DNA of 64,000 bases from Rummeliibacillus pycnus (GTDB lineage: Bacteria; Bacillota; Bacilli; Bacillales_A; Planococcaceae). The translations under genes and the position numbers were made by a program. The notes under the pieces are model-generated. The model worked only from the letters and a program-made list of their open reading frames with translations. It made no database searches and was not told the origin of the DNA. The stretch's first letter is position 1; every line of letters starts with the position of its first letter. Shown in pieces: positions 57,034 through 64,000 of the stretch. Location of the stretch: assembly GCF_002884495.1 (NCBI RefSeq), contig NZ_KZ614145.1, forward strand, positions 1,874,423-1,938,422. The letters run 5' to 3'.

Positions 57034-57384
57034 TTATTCGTCATTTGACATCATTGTTTTGACAGCTTTCGCCAATGCTTCTGCTTGATCTTCGCTCGGG
57101 ATACCGGAAGACTTTTCTTTCATAGAATGTTGAGCTTCCTCAACCTCATCGGTTTTTTCAGTTGTCTTTTCTTTATCATCTGCTGATTCTTCATCAGATG
57201 GAGTGTACATAACAAATGCAACAATAAAACGAACTACATATGTTAGTAAAAACACAATGATAGCAACTATAATTGAATGAATAATAATACTTGTTGGAGT
57301 TTCAGATGATCGGAAATTTATAAAAAAATAAATTGTAAACGCTATTAAAGCTGCCCAACAATTGGATAAAAATGAGCCTACCAT
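57034..57384 (-). CDS. Uncharacterised two-helix membrane protein between cheD and sigD
   Basis: I do not recognise this 116-residue protein. It has two hydrophobic helices (about residues 8-24 and 33-60) joined by a short RSSETPTS loop, then a highly charged, acidic and lysine-rich tail (about 62-116) that should lie in the cytoplasm. There is no signal peptidase site and no known motif. The ATG overlaps the cheD stop by one base (TAATG), so its translation is coupled to cheD. B. subtilis has no gene here. Position suggests a role in motility or in control of SigD, but that is inference only. Confidence 0.85.
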   Translation of the reverse strand: MVGSFLSNCWAALIAFTIYFFINFRSSETPTSIIIHSIIVAIIVFLLTYVVRFIVAFVMYTPSDEESADDKEKTTEKTDEVEEAQHSMKEKSSGIPSEDQAEALAKAVKTMMSNDE

Positions 57385-57884
57385 TATATTTCTTTCACTC
57401 CTTGATTGACAGTACGGATATGTAAAACAGAAGTTAACGTATCAAATTCAATCGTTCGCCCACTACTTCCACCAGTATCTTCTGAAACGATTGGAATCGA
57501 TAACTTCTTTAATTGCTCTTTTACCGCTTCTACATTTCTAGGGCCAATTCGCATCGAATCACGATTGGATGTGAATTGGAACATTTGAGCCCCACCTGCA
57601 ATCTTTGCTTTTAATTTGAAAGAATGAACGCCTTCTTTTTTCAACTGCTCTACCATAGCTGGTATTCCAGTATCAGCAAACTTTGCTACATTAATAGAAT
57701 TACCGCGCCCCAACTTTGAGTCTGGTAACATAATATGAACTAGACCTGCAATTTCTTTCGTTTCATCGTAAAGTACTACACCTACACATGATCCTAAACC
57801 TGATGTTCTTATGGTATCTGGTGATTTTGCAATATCCATTTGAGCAATACCAACTTTAACAACCGTGCTTGTATTCATTATCAT
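57384..57884 (-). CDS. cheD: Chemoreceptor glutamine deamidase CheD
   Basis: The 166-residue enzyme deamidates receptor glutamines and pairs with CheC. The Cys-His-Thr active site is seen as T27, C33 (SGLGSCVGVVLYD) and H50 (GLVHIMLPDS). Two ATG codons two residues apart are possible. It starts one base after the cheC stop. Confidence 0.95.
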   Translation of the reverse strand: MIMNTSTVVKVGIAQMDIAKSPDTIRTSGLGSCVGVVLYDETKEIAGLVHIMLPDSKLGRGNSINVAKFADTGIPAMVEQLKKEGVHSFKLKAKIAGGAQMFQFTSNRDSMRIGPRNVEAVKEQLKKLSIPIVSEDTGGSSGRTIEFDTLTSVLHIRTVNQGVKEI

Positions 57885-57885
57885 T

Positions 57886-58518
57886 TTACGAAACCCCTAA
57901 AGATCTAAAAATAGTCTCAAAAGAGTCTGGATCCGGCAATAAAAAGAAATGTCCACGAACTGTTTCTGAATCACCCATATGTTCTTCAAAAATAGTTGTA
58001 TCAATAACAATTACATGGTCACTGATTTGTGATACTTCAACAAGGCCAAAGCTAATAATTGCACCAAACATATCAACAGTTAGAGCAGGTGGAGTAGGAT
58101 AAATTTTCAAGCCCGTAAAATCAGATAATGCAGATAAATAGGAACCCGATAGTATATTTCCAAGTTCTTGCATCGCAGATTGTCCTAGTTCTGATACTGG
58201 TGGGTTTCTAAAATCAAACGATTCATCATGAATTAATTTTTGGATAAAATGATTTGCTTGTTCTACTGGAAGGATAAAAAACATACCACCCTCCGCATCT
58301 CCCTCGATTCGCAGATAAATGCCGGTTACAACACTTTCAGCACCACCAACAAATTCCATCATCTCGTTAAAAGAGACCATTTCAACTTTTGGAACTCTCA
58401 TATCAATCTTAGTACTCAATAAATCTGAAAGGGCTGTAGCAGCGTGAGCAGCCCCTATATTTCCAATTTCTTTTAAGACATCTAAATGTAAAGACGTAAT
58501 TTTATTGTAAATTGTCAT
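57886..58518 (-). CDS. cheC: CheY-P phosphatase CheC
   Basis: The 210-residue protein removes phosphate from CheY. It has the pseudo-twofold CheC/FliY repeat with two active-site motifs of E-x2-N type: EIGNIGAAHAATALS near residues 17-31 and ELGNILSGSYLSALS near 118-132. Both sites look intact. It binds CheD, encoded next. Confidence 0.95.
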   Translation of the reverse strand: MTIYNKITSLHLDVLKEIGNIGAAHAATALSDLLSTKIDMRVPKVEMVSFNEMMEFVGGAESVVTGIYLRIEGDAEGGMFFILPVEQANHFIQKLIHDESFDFRNPPVSELGQSAMQELGNILSGSYLSALSDFTGLKIYPTPPALTVDMFGAIISFGLVEVSQISDHVIVIDTTIFEEHMGDSETVRGHFFLLPDPDSFETIFRSLGVS

Positions 58519-58534
58519 TAGATTTTACCTTCCC

Positions 58535-58981
58535 TTATTTTAAGGTATCCAGTACTTTCTCTAAATTCAATAATATTAATAATCTTCTATCTACTTTTGC
58601 AACACCAGAGATAAATTCTTCTTCATAAGACCCTACAACTTCAGGTTGTGGTTCGATTGCTACTTTTGGAATGTCCATTACATCATTAGCAGCATCAACG
58701 ATAAATCCTACTTCCATTTCATCTAATGAAATAATAATGATACGTGTATTCTCATTTTCAACTGATGATTTCACGTTAAAACGATCCCGAAGATCAATGA
58801 TTGGTGTTACTACACCTCGAAGGTTAATGACACCTTTAACATATTTAGGAGTTTTCGGTACACGTGTAATATGCATTGTCTTTTCAATTCCTTGAACTTG
58901 ATTCACAGGAATCGCATACTCTTTATCGCCTAATTGAAATACAATTACCTTAACACTTTCTATATCAAGTGAATTTGCCAT
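58535..58981 (-). CDS. cheW: Chemotaxis coupling protein CheW
   Basis: The 148-residue SH3-like protein bridges receptors and CheA. VFQLGDKEYAIPVNQVQGIE and GVINLRGVVTPIIDLRDRF are the family core. The ATG at 58979-58981 is chosen with GAGGTG 6 bases upstream; an in-frame GTG three codons earlier lies inside that binding site. Confidence 0.96.
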   Translation of the reverse strand: MANSLDIESVKVIVFQLGDKEYAIPVNQVQGIEKTMHITRVPKTPKYVKGVINLRGVVTPIIDLRDRFNVKSSVENENTRIIIISLDEMEVGFIVDAANDVMDIPKVAIEPQPEVVGSYEEEFISGVAKVDRRLLILLNLEKVLDTLK

Positions 58982-59007
58982 TATGGACACCTCTTTCTAT
59001 AAGTACG

Positions 59008-61062
59008 TTATTTTATAAGTGAATTACAGTCGATAATTAATGCTACTTTACCATTTCCAAGAATTGTAGCTCCAGAAATTGCAAATACATTTGTCAAGTA
59101 GTTTCCAAGTGATTTTAAGACGATCTCTTGTTGTCCTATAAATGAATCTACTACTAATCCCGCCATCTTTTCACCTTTACGTACAAGAACTACTGAATGG
59201 AATTCTTCTTCTGTTGTTTCATTACGAGGTACCTCAAAGATTTCCTCTAAGAATACAAGTGGAACAACTTTCCCACGGAAATCGATTACTTTTTGATTAT
59301 GTGCGTTCATAATGTCAGATTTACGAATTATAGATGTTTCTATAATTGATGATAGTGGAATTGCATATATTTCTTTTTCAATTTCTACTAACATTACAGA
59401 GATTATTGATAATGTTAAAGGCAATTGAACAGAGAATAATGAACCTCTTCCTTCTGTAGAATCAATCGTGATATTACCACCAAGAGATTCAATAGTAGAT
59501 TTAACTACATCTAAACCTACACCGCGTCCAGAAATATCTGAAATTACATCTGCTGTTGAGAAACCAGATGCTAAAATTAATTCATTTACTTGGTTATCTG
59601 TTAAGGATTCCGCAGATTCTGCCGATACAATTCCTCTAGAAATAGCCTTTTCTAATACTTTTTCACGATTAATTCCAGCACCATCATCTTCTAGTTCAAT
59701 AAATACATGATTGCCACTATGATAAGCGCGCAGTACCACTTTTCCTTCTTCAGGTTTACCCGCTGCTTTACGTATTTCTGGGTTCTCAATACCATGATCT
59801 AATGCATTTCTAATAAGATGTACAAGAGGATCTCCTAATTCATCAATTACTGTACGGTCTAATTCAGTTTCAGCACCAATAATTTCTAGGTGAACTTTCT
59901 TGTGTAAATCTCTAGTTAATTGACGAACCATCTTAGGGAAACGATTAAATACGGTTTCTACAGGAACCATTCGCATTGTTAAAATTATATTTTGTAAATC
60001 ACCTGAAATGCGAGACATTCTTTCTACAGTTTCATTTAACTCACTATGATTCAATTCAGATGCTATTGATTGTAAACGCCCACGGTCAATGACAAGTTCT
60101 TCAAATAGATTCATTAAAATATCTAAGCGTTCAATATTAACTCGAATCGTCTTACTGCTTGTATGTGAAGGTTTCTTTTCAGATGCTTTGTTAGCATTTG
60201 TTTTCGGTGCTACTGATTTTGTAGTAGTATTTTGAACAACTGGTTGCGGGCTAACTTCTTCAACTACTGTTACAGCAACTTCTTGTTTAGCAAGTTTTTG
60301 ATAATCAATATTTGTAACTGTTACATTTTCTACTTCAGATACTTTTAATAATTTCTTTTGTACATCGCTCGCTGAATCTTTTGTTACCAAGGCTACATAG
60401 AAATCATTATCAAATTCTTCTTCTTCTAGTTTTTCAACAGTTGGTGAGGATTTTATAACATCCCCTAACTTTTCTAAAATATCAAATACCATAAATACTC
60501 TTGCTGCTTTTAATAAGCAATCTTCACGTAGGTGAACAGCAATTTCAAATGTATTAAAATCCTGTTCATGCGATTGTTGAATAACAGTTAACTCAAATTC
60601 ATCATAGTGCAAAGCTTCATCACTAGATTTATGTTCATTCACGGATAATTCTTCAGTAGATTGGTCCACTCCATTGAATGGCTCACCATTTTCAATATGC
60701 TTTAGTTTAGCAACAGTTGCTGTTACATCATGCTTACCATCGCCACCATTCGCAATATCATCAATCATTGCTTCTAAATGATCTACCGATTCAAACACGA
60801 CATCCAAAATCTCTGGAGTTACAGTAATTTTCTCATTACGAATAGCATCCAGTACATTCTCCATTTTATGTGTTAGATCAGCCAAATCCTCAAAACCCAT
60901 TGTAGCTGACATACCCTTTAATGTATGAGCATTACGGAAAATTTCATTGACTATTGCTAAATCATGTGGACTTTGTTCTAATGCTAATAAGTTTTCATTA
61001 CAAGATTGAAGATGCTCTTTACTTTCATCTATAAAAACCTCTAAATATTGGTTTGTATCCAT
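59008..61062 (-). CDS. cheA: Chemotaxis histidine kinase CheA
   Basis: The 684-residue kinase has P1 (phospho-accepting H46 in AHTLKGMSATMGF), P2 (about 160-265, CheY/CheB docking), a linker, P3 dimerisation (about 310-370), P4 ATPase (N box HLIRNALDHGIE, G1 LEDDGAGI, G2 ISGRGVGLDVV) and the CheW-like P5 (about 545-684). All kinase motifs are intact. Start: ATG, 13 bases after cheB. Confidence 0.97.
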   Translation of the reverse strand: MDTNQYLEVFIDESKEHLQSCNENLLALEQSPHDLAIVNEIFRNAHTLKGMSATMGFEDLADLTHKMENVLDAIRNEKITVTPEILDVVFESVDHLEAMIDDIANGGDGKHDVTATVAKLKHIENGEPFNGVDQSTEELSVNEHKSSDEALHYDEFELTVIQQSHEQDFNTFEIAVHLREDCLLKAARVFMVFDILEKLGDVIKSSPTVEKLEEEEFDNDFYVALVTKDSASDVQKKLLKVSEVENVTVTNIDYQKLAKQEVAVTVVEEVSPQPVVQNTTTKSVAPKTNANKASEKKPSHTSSKTIRVNIERLDILMNLFEELVIDRGRLQSIASELNHSELNETVERMSRISGDLQNIILTMRMVPVETVFNRFPKMVRQLTRDLHKKVHLEIIGAETELDRTVIDELGDPLVHLIRNALDHGIENPEIRKAAGKPEEGKVVLRAYHSGNHVFIELEDDGAGINREKVLEKAISRGIVSAESAESLTDNQVNELILASGFSTADVISDISGRGVGLDVVKSTIESLGGNITIDSTEGRGSLFSVQLPLTLSIISVMLVEIEKEIYAIPLSSIIETSIIRKSDIMNAHNQKVIDFRGKVVPLVFLEEIFEVPRNETTEEEFHSVVLVRKGEKMAGLVVDSFIGQQEIVLKSLGNYLTNVFAISGATILGNGKVALIIDCNSLIK

Positions 61063-61075
61063 TAAAAGACCCCCT

Positions 61076-62215
61076 TTAAGGCAAATATTTCATAATAATA
61101 TTTGATATATCATCAACATCTGCAACTTCGTCTACTAAACCTGTTGCATAAGCAGATTTTGGCATACCATAAACAACACATGTATTTGCAGATTCAGTAA
61201 TAGCTATAACATTTCCTTTGCTTTTTAATGCTTGCAAGCCCTTTGTACCATCTGAACCCATGCCTGTCATAATAACAGCAATTTTATCAAAGTCATTATA
61301 ATTGCTATTATTTTCAAACATAACATCTACAGAAGGTCTATGCCCTCCACGCGGTGGTTCTGATTGATCTAATTCTATACAATAGGACATACCAATCTTT
61401 CGAATATGTAGATGAAAACCTCCTGGCGCTATATAAGCAACACCTGCTTGCAAAATATCTCCTTGTTCAGCTTCTTTAACAGTAATTTTGGACAGTTGAT
61501 TTAATCGATGAGCCAATGATTTTGTAAAACCTTCAGGCATATGCTGTACAATAAGTATCGGAGCTGAAATAGTTTGCGGTAAACGCGTAATCACTTCTTG
61601 CAACGCCCTAGGGCCACCAGTTGATGTACCGATAAGTACCATTTTCTTTGAATGCTTACTCCATTTTACAGGAGACTTGGTATGATTCTCGTTCGTACAT
61701 TCATTTTCCAAATTCATAGTAGAGTGAGGTAAAATGGTTACTTTTTCTTTAGGAATAGTTGTCTTTTTTTTCTCTAGCGGTTCTGCATGTCGTAATTTAG
61801 AAATATGAACAGTAGCCGCATTTTCTACAATTCGGATTACTTCTGATTGAATTTTGTATAGGTCTAATGAAATTGGTCCACTTGGTTTTGCGATAAAATC
61901 GACAGCACCATTAGCCATTGCTTCTAATGTTATCTTTGCTCCATTTTTAGTTGTGCTTGATAACATAACAATTGGCACAGGACATTCTTTCATTATTACT
62001 TTAAGAGCTTCTAGTCCATTCATCTCGGGCATTTCTACATCCATCGTTACAACGTCTGGCTTAAGCATTTGAATTTTTCTTATTGCATCTTTACCATTAC
62101 GAGCTGTCCCGATCACTTTAATATATGGATGCTCCACAAAGAAATCTGAAATCATTTTTCTCATAAATGCTGAGTCATCAACTATTAATAATTTTTTGGG
62201 CTGGGTAATAGACAA
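61076..62215 (-). CDS. cheB: Chemotaxis response regulator methylesterase CheB
   Basis: The 379-residue protein removes methyl groups from receptor glutamates. The receiver domain (1-120) has D13, D14 and phosphorylation site D59 (TMDVEMPEM). A variable linker (about 135-185) precedes the esterase domain with the catalytic serine in GTSTGGPRA, histidine in VQHMPEGF and aspartate in MTGMGSDGTKGL. The start is TTG (62213-62215), directly after the flhG stop, with AAGGA 9 bases upstream. Confidence 0.95.
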   Translation of the reverse strand: MSITQPKKLLIVDDSAFMRKMISDFFVEHPYIKVIGTARNGKDAIRKIQMLKPDVVTMDVEMPEMNGLEALKVIMKECPVPIVMLSSTTKNGAKITLEAMANGAVDFIAKPSGPISLDLYKIQSEVIRIVENAATVHISKLRHAEPLEKKKTTIPKEKVTILPHSTMNLENECTNENHTKSPVKWSKHSKKMVLIGTSTGGPRALQEVITRLPQTISAPILIVQHMPEGFTKSLAHRLNQLSKITVKEAEQGDILQAGVAYIAPGGFHLHIRKIGMSYCIELDQSEPPRGGHRPSVDVMFENNSNYNDFDKIAVIMTGMGSDGTKGLQALKSKGNVIAITESANTCVVYGMPKSAYATGLVDEVADVDDISNIIMKYLP

Positions 62216-63085
62216 CTAATCACTTCCTTTCGAAAAAATACTTTTTAATTTAGAAATAAACTTATTTGATTGATCTGGAACTATTACTTCATTCATATTT
62301 CCTTCTATAAATCTATTCGTTATTTCTCTCAATGTCTTCGTAATTGGAGCATTAGGATAAAGTATTGAAAAAGGTACTTGTCTTTTTACTGCTTGTCGAA
62401 CAAGTTTATCTTCAGGTAGTACACCCAATAGCATTACTTCCTTTGCTAAGAAACGAAACATTGTTTGTTTTAGTCTATTTAATGTATCGGTACCTTCTTC
62501 ATTACTTAAAACTCTATTACAAAGTAAATAGAAATTTTTCTCACGATCTTTGTAATGAATATATTTCATCATTGAATAGGCATCCATAATAGAAGTAGGT
62601 TCTGTTGTTGAAACAACAATAATATCGTCTACAGCAACTAATAAATCAAGTGACCAATTTGTTGCCCCTGCTCCCATGTCAAATAATATATAATCATAGG
62701 TTCTTTGCAGATTCTCAAAAGCAGTCAATAAACGCTCAAACATAAGATCTGACCATTCCAACAAGCCTGAAAGTCCTGTACCACCTGATATATATTGCAA
62801 GTTATTAGGTCCCTCTAAAATTACATCCTCTAATGAAACATCACCTTGCAAATAATCCTTTAAACTATTTCTAGAACTTTTACCTAATAGAATGTGGATA
62901 TTCCCCATTCCAATATCCATATCTACGATTATCACTTTTTTGCCTTTTTCAGCTAAAGTACTAGAAAAATTGGTTATAAAATTACTTTTTCCGACTCCAC
63001 CTTTACCACTAACCACAGCAATTGATTGTCCAACGCGCATACTTTGTTGCATTTTCAATCGTAATAATTCAGCTTGATCTCTCAT
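62216..63085 (-). CDS. flhG: MinD-like ATPase FlhG (YlxH)
   Basis: The 289-residue ATPase works with FlhF to set flagellar number and place. The deviant Walker A is GKGGVGKS at residues 27-34, followed by VDMDIGMGN. The N terminus (MRDQAELLRLKM) has the DQAxxLR motif that stimulates FlhF GTPase. The C-terminal amphipathic end can bind membrane. The ATG overlaps the flhF stop (ATGA). Confidence 0.95.
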   Translation of the reverse strand: MRDQAELLRLKMQQSMRVGQSIAVVSGKGGVGKSNFITNFSSTLAEKGKKVIIVDMDIGMGNIHILLGKSSRNSLKDYLQGDVSLEDVILEGPNNLQYISGGTGLSGLLEWSDLMFERLLTAFENLQRTYDYILFDMGAGATNWSLDLLVAVDDIIVVSTTEPTSIMDAYSMMKYIHYKDREKNFYLLCNRVLSNEEGTDTLNRLKQTMFRFLAKEVMLLGVLPEDKLVRQAVKRQVPFSILYPNAPITKTLREITNRFIEGNMNEVIVPDQSNKFISKLKSIFSKGSD

Positions 63086-64000
63086 CTTTTATCACCTTGA
63101 AAGAGCAATTCTATAACATTAGTTACAGATGCTTCTTCAATATCTTCTGGTACTTCTTGACCATTAGTATAGTAAGCAAGTCCCTTCTTATATTTAACCA
63201 TTAAATTGATCATTGAGCCAATGGTATTTGTTTCATCAGTCTTTGTAAATATTAATTTTTTCACAGGAAATGCTAAAAATTGTTCAATAATTGTTGCCAT
63301 ATCGCATTCTTTTGCTGTCATAGATAAAACTAAAAAATTTTCAACATTTTTTTCAACATCAATTAATTGTTGAAGATCTTTAATATATTTTGCTTCTTTA
63401 TAATTTCGTCCAGCGGTATCGATAAAAACTAAGTCTAACTGGTCAAATTTAATTAGAGCTTTTTCATAATCTTCTCTACTATAAACAATTTCCACCTGTG
63501 CTTGTAAAAGATTTGCATATGTTTTAAGTTGTTCAATTGCTGCAATCCTGTATGTATCTGTTGTGATAAAACCTATTTTCTTTTTATCTTGTAATACTGC
63601 TCTAGCAGCCATCTTTGCAATTGTTGTCGTTTTCCCAACACCAGTTGGTCCTAAAACATTAATATATTTTTTATGATATGAAATACCACCAAAAGGGAAA
63701 TCCTTCAGTAATTCTATGAAATGTTTTTTTGCAATCAATTCAAGTTCTTTTTGTGATAAATCATTTTTGCTATTTTTTATAACCGCAAAGAGCTCATCAC
63801 CTATTTGCGTGATGAGCTCAGAACTAATCTCTTGCTGCTCTAATCTTTCAATAATAGCTGATAGTATATCCGGATATTGAACGCTAACAGATTGACGTTG
63901 CATCGATTGCATCATTATTTTTAAATCTGCAAGTTCTTTTTTGATCTCTTCTGTTTGTTCTTCAGTAGGCTCTGATTCAATAAACATTGGTTGTTGTATC
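63082..64000 (-). CDS. flhF: Flagellar SRP-like GTPase FlhF (5' end outside the window)
   Basis: The visible part, about 306 residues, covers some of the basic N-terminal region, the N domain and the whole G domain: P-loop GPTGVGKTTTIAKMA, TTDTYRIAAIEQLKTYA, DTAGR and TKTD (specificity motif), ending near ASVTNVIELLFQG. The reading frame stays open to base 64000, so the true start lies beyond the edge; an internal ATG at 63987 is not the start. FlhF localises the flagellar basal body. Confidence 0.94.
   Translation of the reverse strand, partial: IQQPMFIESEPTEEQTEEIKKELADLKIMMQSMQRQSVSVQYPDILSAIIERLEQQEISSELITQIGDELFAVIKNSKNDLSQKELELIAKKHFIELLKDFPFGGISYHKKYINVLGPTGVGKTTTIAKMAARAVLQDKKKIGFITTDTYRIAAIEQLKTYANLLQAQVEIVYSREDYEKALIKFDQLDLVFIDTAGRNYKEAKYIKDLQQLIDVEKNVENFLVLSMTAKECDMATIIEQFLAFPVKKLIFTKTDETNTIGSMINLMVKYKKGLAYYTNGQEVPEDIEEASVTNVIELLFQGDKR

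Noticed and set aside
1-64000. Prophage, transposase, CRISPR, integron or defence system
   Set aside because: No such genes or arrays are visible; nearly every gene has a clear counterpart in the conserved flhF-to-spoVS region of Bacillales.

Overview
The window is a stretch of core chromosome from a low-GC, motile, endospore-forming, Gram-positive bacterium of the order Bacillales. Gene content and order match the flhF-to-spoVS region of Bacillus subtilis. Several details point to the Lysinibacillus/Viridibacillus side (Planococcaceae/Caryophanaceae) rather than to Bacillus proper: korAB follow spoVS, a guanosine-type ABC transporter lies next to a ymfC-like GntR regulator, and ylxY, dapG, tepA and pbpX are missing from their usual places. 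The genus is an inference. All convincing genes lie on the minus strand, so transcription runs from the right edge to the left edge.

From right to left: (1) 64000-55301 is the end of the fla/che operon: flhF (cut by the edge), flhG, cheB, cheA, cheW, cheC, cheD, an uncharacterised two-helix membrane protein, sigD, a small conserved unknown gene and swrB. (2) 55152-47739 holds translation and envelope-lipid genes: rpsB, tsf, pyrH, frr, uppS, cdsA, dxr, rasP. (3) 47584-33430 holds proS, polC and the rimP-nusA-rnpM(ylxR)-ylxQ-infB-ylxP-rbfA-truB-ribF-rpsO cluster. (4) 33235-21612 holds pnp, the M16 peptidase mlpA, ymxH, the dipicolinate synthase genes dpaA/dpaB, asd, dapA, the RNase J2 gene rnjB and spoIIIE. 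(5) 21413-15498 holds a GntR regulator and a nucleoside ABC importer (lipoprotein, ATPase, two permeases). (6) 15288-4626 holds the ymfF-ymfH-ymfI-ymfJ cluster, ymfK, rodZ, pgsA, cinA, recA and rny. (7) 4463-355 holds ymdB, spoVS and the two-subunit 2-oxoacid:ferredoxin oxidoreductase korAB.

The genes form recognisable working groups: flagellar placement and chemotaxis feeding SigD; ribosome assembly and RNA turnover (pnp, rny, rnjB, rnpM, rbfA); isoprenoid and phospholipid supply (dxr, uppS, cdsA, pgsA) with site-2 proteolysis (rasP); and spore formation (asd/dapA make dihydrodipicolinate, dpaAB oxidise it, spoIIIE moves DNA, spoVS). Stem-loop terminators separate most transcription units, and good sigma-A promoters are visible before recA (with a LexA box), rny, pnp, rpsO and rpsB.

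I found no CRISPR array, prophage, insertion sequence, tRNA or rRNA, and no convincing new multi-gene system. The most interesting non-standard parts are the repeat-built, highly structured spacer between pnp and mlpA, the stem-loop plus extended -10 promoter that may uncouple sigD from the fla/che transcript, the uncharacterised membrane protein before sigD, candidate r-protein leaders before rpsB and rpsO, and triple GTCTGAT repeats at the gntR promoter.
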